Source: Gonatopus flavifemur (lineage: Eukaryota > Arthropoda > Insecta > Hymenoptera > Dryinidae). Taken from it: a stretch of DNA of 64,000 nt. The stretch is taken from positions 16,120,001 through 16,184,000 of the forward strand of contig JAFFJZ010000003.1 of the NCBI GenBank assembly GCA_018340375.1, read 5' to 3'. The notes beneath the pieces were generated by a model. The model searched no databases and was not told where the DNA came from. It saw only the letters and a program-made list of their open reading frames with translations. Positions 59,675-64,000 of this stretch are shown here, piece by piece (the stretch's first letter is position 1; the number at the start of each line of letters is the position of its first letter). A program made the position numbers and the translations under genes.

Positions 59675-60038
59675 TACCCAACCAGAAATTTACAACAGGT
59701 GCAGTACTGGCAAAGACTGGCAGGGTACTGGCATTTGTCTGGGATCATAACGCTGTTCTGTACACTGAGAAAAATTATCTGTCATAAATTACTAGACTCG
59801 CTAGTATATTGAGGATATACTTTGTTCTCTTCAAAAGTACCAGACTTTATATTATAAAATGTTATTATTCTATCGTTAATTCACAGAAAGTCTGGTACTT
59901 TTGAAGAGAATGTTTGGTATATAACTTCATGATGCAAGTATATTCTCAATATACCAGCGAGTCTAGTAATTGATAATAGATAAGTGTTTAAAATCCAATA
60001 CTGGTACACTGCACCTGTTTTTTTTTCCTGATTGGGTA
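59675..60038. mobile_element. MITE of the CCCAACCAGAAATTT family, interrupted by a second MITE
   Basis: The ends are TA-CCCAACCAGAAATTTAC then AACAGGTGCAGTACTGG on the left, and read inward from the right TA-CCCAATCAGGAAAAAA then AACAGGTGCAGTG. TA on both sides gives the target duplication. The left part shares GACTGGCAGGGTACTGGCA and ATAACGCT-TTCT with the copy at 14395-14679 (opposite orientation). At that last phrase the copy here is interrupted by the CACTGAG hairpin at 59763-59996, whereas the 14.4 kb copy has an uninterrupted TTCTATAATC. Without the insert it would be about 130 bases, shorter than the 285-base copy, so it also carries an internal deletion. Confidence 0.85.
59763..59996. 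mobile_element. Nested hairpin MITE with CACTGAGAAAAA left end
   Basis: The left end is TA-CACTGAGAAAAATTATCTG, and the right end read inward is CACTTATCTATTATC. The arms then share AATTACTAGACTCGCT followed by GTATATTGAG and ATATAC, and an inner pair shares TTCTCTTCAAAAGTACCAGA, so nearly the whole 234 bases folds into one hairpin. The right terminus seems to have lost the GAGAAAAA portion. It sits inside the family element at 59675-60038 at a TA dinucleotide. Confidence 0.8.
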
Positions 60039-60779
60039 TTTATACATTATTCATGGATAAATATACCCTCGAAATTTTGAAACATTCGATACAATAAATT
60101 TTTTCCGAAAATCATCATCTCTTTTCGCAACCGATCAAATCAGCTAGCTATTTTCTATATTTTCATAGTCGAAATTTTAATGTTTCGCAAGATTTTAACA
60201 TGTTGTTTTTGTCATTTTGAATAACTCGTTCATTTTTTAACCAATGTGAATAATTTCTCATCCATTTTATACCTAATAAAGTCTATAAACTTTCTTTACA
60301 TGGAAAGCAAAAGGATTCTTCCTAAACCCAGAAAAAAATACAAACTCTGAAATTTTTGATTGAAAAATTTTAATTTAACCTTTTATTTTTAAGCTAGAAC
60401 AGAAATCTTTCACATACATCAAACCATGTCGAATTTGAATTCCCACTAAAGTCTTTTCACCATTCATTCTGTAAACAACATTATTGATTTAAAAATTTGA
60501 GGACCTATTCTCCTCGTGAGATCCTCTTCACGATTCGTATAAATCTAAACATTTTTTCCCAAAAAAAAGTCCTGTAGAGTGTGTAAAATTAAGAAAAAAT
60601 GTCAAATTCAACAAACTTATTCAAATTTAATTGAATACATGATTTGATTCGAATGATGTGAGAACGTATTTAGAATCCACACCTCTGACGTGATTCATTA
60701 ATAGATTGGATTCTTTTCGAACGTACGTAACAGTATAAGAAAGAGAAGAATATATAGAGGAATGGGTGTAAGGTGGTTG
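60039..60779. other. AT-rich non-coding stretch, no gene seen
   Basis: Strongly AT-rich with no frame, RNA gene or repeat of note. Confidence 0.5.
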
Positions 60780-60965
60780 CCGCACAATAGGAGTGCATTT
60801 TTCCTGCGCTCGGCGGGGATGCCGCGTGAGAATAGAGCTCCCTCGGTGCGATGACTTCGGTATACATCAGAGGGAAAAGGCCGACCTTGTCGTCGTCACC
60901 TTGCCGCGGCTTTTTCGTCTCGTGCGATTTGTTGGTAGGCATCGTGGTGACAATAGGACTCTGCA
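60780..60965. other. GC- and CpG-rich island with frames on both strands
   Basis: By eye G+C is well above the surroundings (GCGCTCGGCGGGGATGCCGCG, CTTGTCGTCGTCACC, TTGCCGCGGC). Frames are open on the plus strand (60793-60984, 60851-61066) and the minus strand (60670-60942), none with a recognised domain. Candidates are an exon fragment, a promoter or a conserved regulatory element. The sequence alone does not choose between them. Confidence 0.3.
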
Positions 60966-61449
60966 GTGTATATCACTCGTGTAAATACTCAAAAGAGAAG
61001 ATCAAGGGTCGGAAAAAGACAGGGAAACGATTTGAGAAGATGAAAAGAGACCGAATTGACGCTTAAACTGTACCAACAAACAACGGCATGCTCGAAAAAC
61101 GTCGTGCAGAGAGATACAAGTGTAACACATTCTTTGTGCAACACCGCGACTGACTTGAGAAAATATATATATATATATATAAATTGAAGGAAGAAGAATA
61201 AAGGAACAAGATCTATACTAGTTTCCGAAATCGTAAAAGAGAACCCACTAACAGGGGTGAAAGGAAATATTCCACTAAAATATGTCTTCCCACGATCATC
61301 TGAGAATTCTATAAATTTATATATAAATTGAACAACATTTCATTGTTGTGTTTCATTCTGCAAATTTGTTCATCACCCAATCCTGTTCTTTGAATTCGAA
61401 TCGTATCTTCTGGAAAAAAAAGAAATTCGAGTAAAAGGGATCATTTTAA
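60966..61449. other. Non-coding stretch with an (AT)n run
   Basis: An (AT)10 microsatellite lies at 61162-61181. Otherwise no feature is seen up to the TTAA that flanks the piggyBac-like element. Confidence 0.5.
61162..61181. repeat. (AT)n microsatellite
   Basis: Ten AT dinucleotides. Confidence 0.9.
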
Positions 61450-61486
61450 CCCTTATACGTACAGATCGGGTTATTTAGGCCCTGGG
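61450..61486. repeat. Left terminal and subterminal inverted repeat of the piggyBac-like element
   Basis: CCCTTATACGTACAG directly after TTAA (61446-61449), followed by ATCGGGTTATTTAGGCCC. It is the presumed transposase recognition end. Confidence 0.7.
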
Positions 61487-61949
61487 AATCACATATGCAG
61501 TCTCAATATCAATTTATACTCATTATTATCGACCGATTGTTTGTGACATTCATCCTTGCTCACAAGGCGTTGTGAAAAAATTATTGAAGCTGTTGTTACA
61601 ACGTGGAGGTGTAGCAGAAGTTAGAGTAACAAACAAAGCGACATAAACGTGTAGTTCGGGTTTCCGAGGACCAAGTCATTCAAAAGTTGTATGAATAATT
61701 GAAACCAGAAAAAAATATTATACCATGCTTGGTGCTTTTCGAGTTTCAAATATTTTCATTGAATCAGACGAAAAATAGTCGATTTCGTCCAAAGATTTAG
61801 ATCAAGTTTTCAAAATAACTGTAAGAGGGTGAACCACTCTAGAAGCCGGGAAGAAAAGAAAATCTCGGCAATTTTTTCCAAAAAAAAAATCAACATCTTG
61901 AAATTTGGTAAAAAGTTCTATATTATATAAATATTGAAGTGTGTTTTGA

Positions 61950-62990
61950 GGGATAATATCACTTTGTGCACGGGAAAATGGGGTTTTTTTGCGTATGAAA
62001 GTACTAGTCTTTGGGCACAAAAAAACACTTTTTATTCAATTTTTTTAATCCAACATGGCGGCATGGTAGTACGGTCCAAATAAATTTTTTTTCTCATGGT
62101 TAAAACGGGCGTACCGCTACAGGTCACAATTTTCAAACTACAACAAAAAATAAAACAAGTTCCTTGAAATATAGCTCAAAACCTAGCTATCTACGTAGGA
62201 TTTTTTCGAAAAACAAATTTTGAAGAGAATGGCGTCATTTTCAAATTTTTTTTCGATTTTTTCGAAAAAATCGTCCGAAAATCGGCCAGGGGTATGCAAC
62301 TTTATAGGATGACCTCAAACCGTATTTCGATTATATTTATTCACATGGTGGCGTGTCGATCAGGGGTTCAAACAGCAATGGCGGCCTAGCATCGTGACAT
62401 AACCTTGGTATTAATCTCATCAGTTTGGATTTTGAGAACTCAACAGTATTTCAACAATAAAGAATCAGAAACAACTCTGAAACTGAATGAGTCCAACTGA
62501 TAATTCTGTTTTAGAATTGTTCAATGCTTTAGTGTTGAAATATTGTTGATGCTTCGAAATACAAACTAACTATAATAATTTTGAGGTTATTCCGGTGTAC
62601 CAGATCGCCATATTGATTTTTAGTTCGCATGAATATTTATTCAGAAGATGGCGCGTAAATAAGGTTTAATTGAACTTATTGGAGTTGCATCCCCCTGAAA
62701 TCGGCTGTAAAATCGTTGAAAAAGCTGATATCGAAAAAATTTTGGTTGTTTCTTCTACATTCATAATTATGATCTCTAGCGGTACGCCCATGTGAAAGAC
62801 CAGACTTTTTTTCAGTGCGCTGATGTGTCGCCATTTTGTATTGTAAAAATATAACAAAATGTGTTTCTGGTACTCAACGACTAGTAGTTTCATATGCGAA
62901 AAAACTCTATATCCTAAAACTGTTCCTATCGTTTGTGGCAGGTCTTAGAAAATGACTAAAAATTTTTTGGACACAAAGTGATATTACTCC
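61950..62990. repeat. Imperfect foldback inside the piggyBac-like element
   Basis: TAATATCACTTTGTG at 61954-61968 is exactly complementary to 62972-62986, and GGGCGTACCGCTA at 62107-62119 to 62777-62789. Between these anchors the two sides stay alignable (GCGTATGAAAGTACTAGTC against GCATATGAAACTACTAGTC, then ATGGCGGCA against ATGGCGACA, and GGGGTATGCAACT against GGGGGATGCAACT). The arms are diverged, so the duplication is old. Confidence 0.7.
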
Positions 62991-62999
62991 TTAAAATTT

Positions 63000-63390
63000 T
63001 TTCGAAGCTGTAAACAACAAAATGACGGCTCCTCGGTGTTTTTCCGTGGCCGGATAAATAACTCCTGCAAATTTGAAGATACAAACATAAGCCAAAAAAT
63101 CCATATTCAATATGATATTAACTACAGCAGTACGTAGGATTTTTTTTATGATGCATAGTTCACTTTTTATCAACATTTTCAAACAAATTTCGTTTTTCGT
63201 TTTTTCGAATTTTCTCAAAAAACCTACGTACAGCTGTACCTAATATCATATTCAATTGAAATTTTTATGATTTATGATTGTGTCTTCAAATTTGCAGGAG
63301 TTATTTGTTCGGCCACGAAAAAAAGATGCCCAGGGAAAACATTAAGGAGCCACCATTTTGTTGTTCACAATTTCGAACAAATTTGAAGAT
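63000..63390. repeat. Second foldback inside the piggyBac-like element
   Basis: The left side TTCGAAGCTGTAAACAAC, AAAATGACGGCTCCT, CTCCTGCAAATTTGAAGA, CAATATGATATTA, TACGTAGG is repeated in inverted order and orientation on the right (for example CCTACGTA at 63222, TAATATCATATTCAA, TCTTCAAATTTGCAGGAG, AGGAGCCACCATTTTG), around a centre of TTTCGTTTTTCG-type sequence. Confidence 0.75.
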
Positions 63391-63589
63391 GCAATAATTA
63401 TACAATAAAGAACTTCTCGCCTGCTCGAAAAGCTCAAGTTTCTATGCCTGTTAAGAGGGAAGAAAGGGACCGATTGCAGACCGATCATTTCTTTCCACAT
63501 TTTCTCCTTTATAAACGACAGGGAGAAAAATAATGTATGAAAAGTTGACGAATTTTCAATTTTTCCTGGTTATATTCTCCATATTTTAC

Positions 63590-63653
63590 TATCCGGGCCT
63601 CTGAAGCCCGACCTGTACGGATCTGTGCTAATTTTGAACTGTACGGAGGAGGG
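63590..63653. repeat. Right terminal and subterminal inverted repeat of the piggyBac-like element
   Basis: Ends GTACGGAGGAGGG directly before TTAA (63654-63657). A second, inner copy of the CTGTACGG motif at about 63613-63620 is followed inward by the GGGCCT...AGCCCGACC subterminal block that matches the left end. Confidence 0.7.
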
Positions 63654-63657
63654 TTAA

Positions 63658-64000
63658 ACACTCCGTTGACATTCTATACATTGAAAGAATTTCTTCGAAA
63701 CTATTGTCCACTCGAGTGCACGGACATGGCTGGAAACTTCACTTCGAATACAAGAGTCTTAGAGTGACAAAACATGCTTGGAGTAGCCAAAAGTAACAGC
63801 TGTTGATTTTGTTTGTTGAATAAAAACTAAACACACCAAAAGTGTTGATTTCTCAAATAGATTTATAAAAGATTTCAAATCGATTCTCATTCGCTCTATT
63901 AGGAAATAAAAATCCTCTCACAATGTTCTTTCTTCTTGAACACAGCAAAGAATTGAATGGAAATTTTATGCCCTGAATGTAATGTACGCTCATTCGGAAT
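63658..64000. other. Non-coding right edge, no gene seen
   Basis: No frame, RNA gene or repeat was recognised between the TTAA flank and the end of the window. Confidence 0.5.

Larger units (their letters stand above)
61450..63653. mobile_element. Non-autonomous piggyBac-like element with internal foldbacks
   Basis: The left end is TTAA-CCCTTATACGTACAG and the right end read inward is TTAA-CCCTCCTCCGTACAG. TTAA on both sides is the hallmark target site of the piggyBac superfamily, whose ends typically begin CCC. A subterminal repeat follows: GTACAGATCGGGTT..TTAGGCCC on the left matches GTACAGGTCGGGCT..AGAGGCCC on the right, where it lies about 28 bases further in. That asymmetric inner repeat also recalls piggyBac. 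The 2204-base interior has no transposase frame or piggyBac C-terminal cysteine motif that I can see, so it would depend on a transposase encoded elsewhere. Inside are two imperfect foldbacks (about 61950-62990 and 63000-63390). Confidence 0.75.

Noticed and set aside
28863..61650. AAAGCGACATAAACG shared between about 28.9 kb and 61.6 kb
   Set aside because: The match is only about 15 bases with no similarity beyond it. It is too short to claim a repeat.

Overview
The window looks like non-coding DNA from an arthropod nuclear genome. It is AT-rich, no open frame exceeds 169 codons, the few long frames overlap on several strands, and bacterial gene spacing, operons and ribosome binding sites are absent. 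CpG is not visibly depleted, and the miniature elements carry CACGGAGA / CACTGAGA ends. Together these suggest an insect, quite possibly a hymenopteran, but that is inference. The stretch is best read as a gene desert or the inside of a very large intron. No protein-coding gene could be identified with confidence. One frame on the minus strand (16987-17338) is worth testing as a terminal exon.

What the window does hold is a dense, layered set of non-autonomous transposable elements. (1) At 61450-63653 lies a 2.2 kb piggyBac-like non-autonomous element with TTAA target duplications, CCCT...GTACAG inverted ends and two imperfect foldbacks inside. (2) Hairpin or inverted-repeat MITEs ending in CACTG or CACGG are at 4386-4759, 20254-20528, 21315-21580, 40484-40763, 42322-42574, 43959-44291 (degraded), 45986-46767 and 59763-59996. 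(3) A second MITE family begins TACCCAACCAGAAATTT and is filled with CCAGTACTGG words (59675-60038, 14395-14679, related material around 21.1-21.7 kb). (4) A tandem array of roughly 146 bp units sits at about 21961-22560. (5) Two tRNA-like segments (21846-21910, 44553-44638) resemble tRNA-derived SINE heads.

Region by region: 0-14 kb is mostly featureless apart from a word-rich patch at 2.8 kb and the MITE at 4.4 kb. The stretch 14-23 kb is repeat-rich and includes the candidate exon at 17 kb. The stretch 23-39 kb is nearly empty. From 39 to 47 kb there is a pile-up of MITEs, some nested. The stretch 47-52.9 kb is empty, 53 kb is a field of AAGATGTCTT words, 57.8-60 kb is repeat-rich with a clear nested insertion, and the window closes with the piggyBac-like element.

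The most unusual shared property is that many of these elements are built from one short self-complementary word repeated many times with mutated spacers, and each family uses its own word. Nothing in the window looks like a cooperating set of protein genes.
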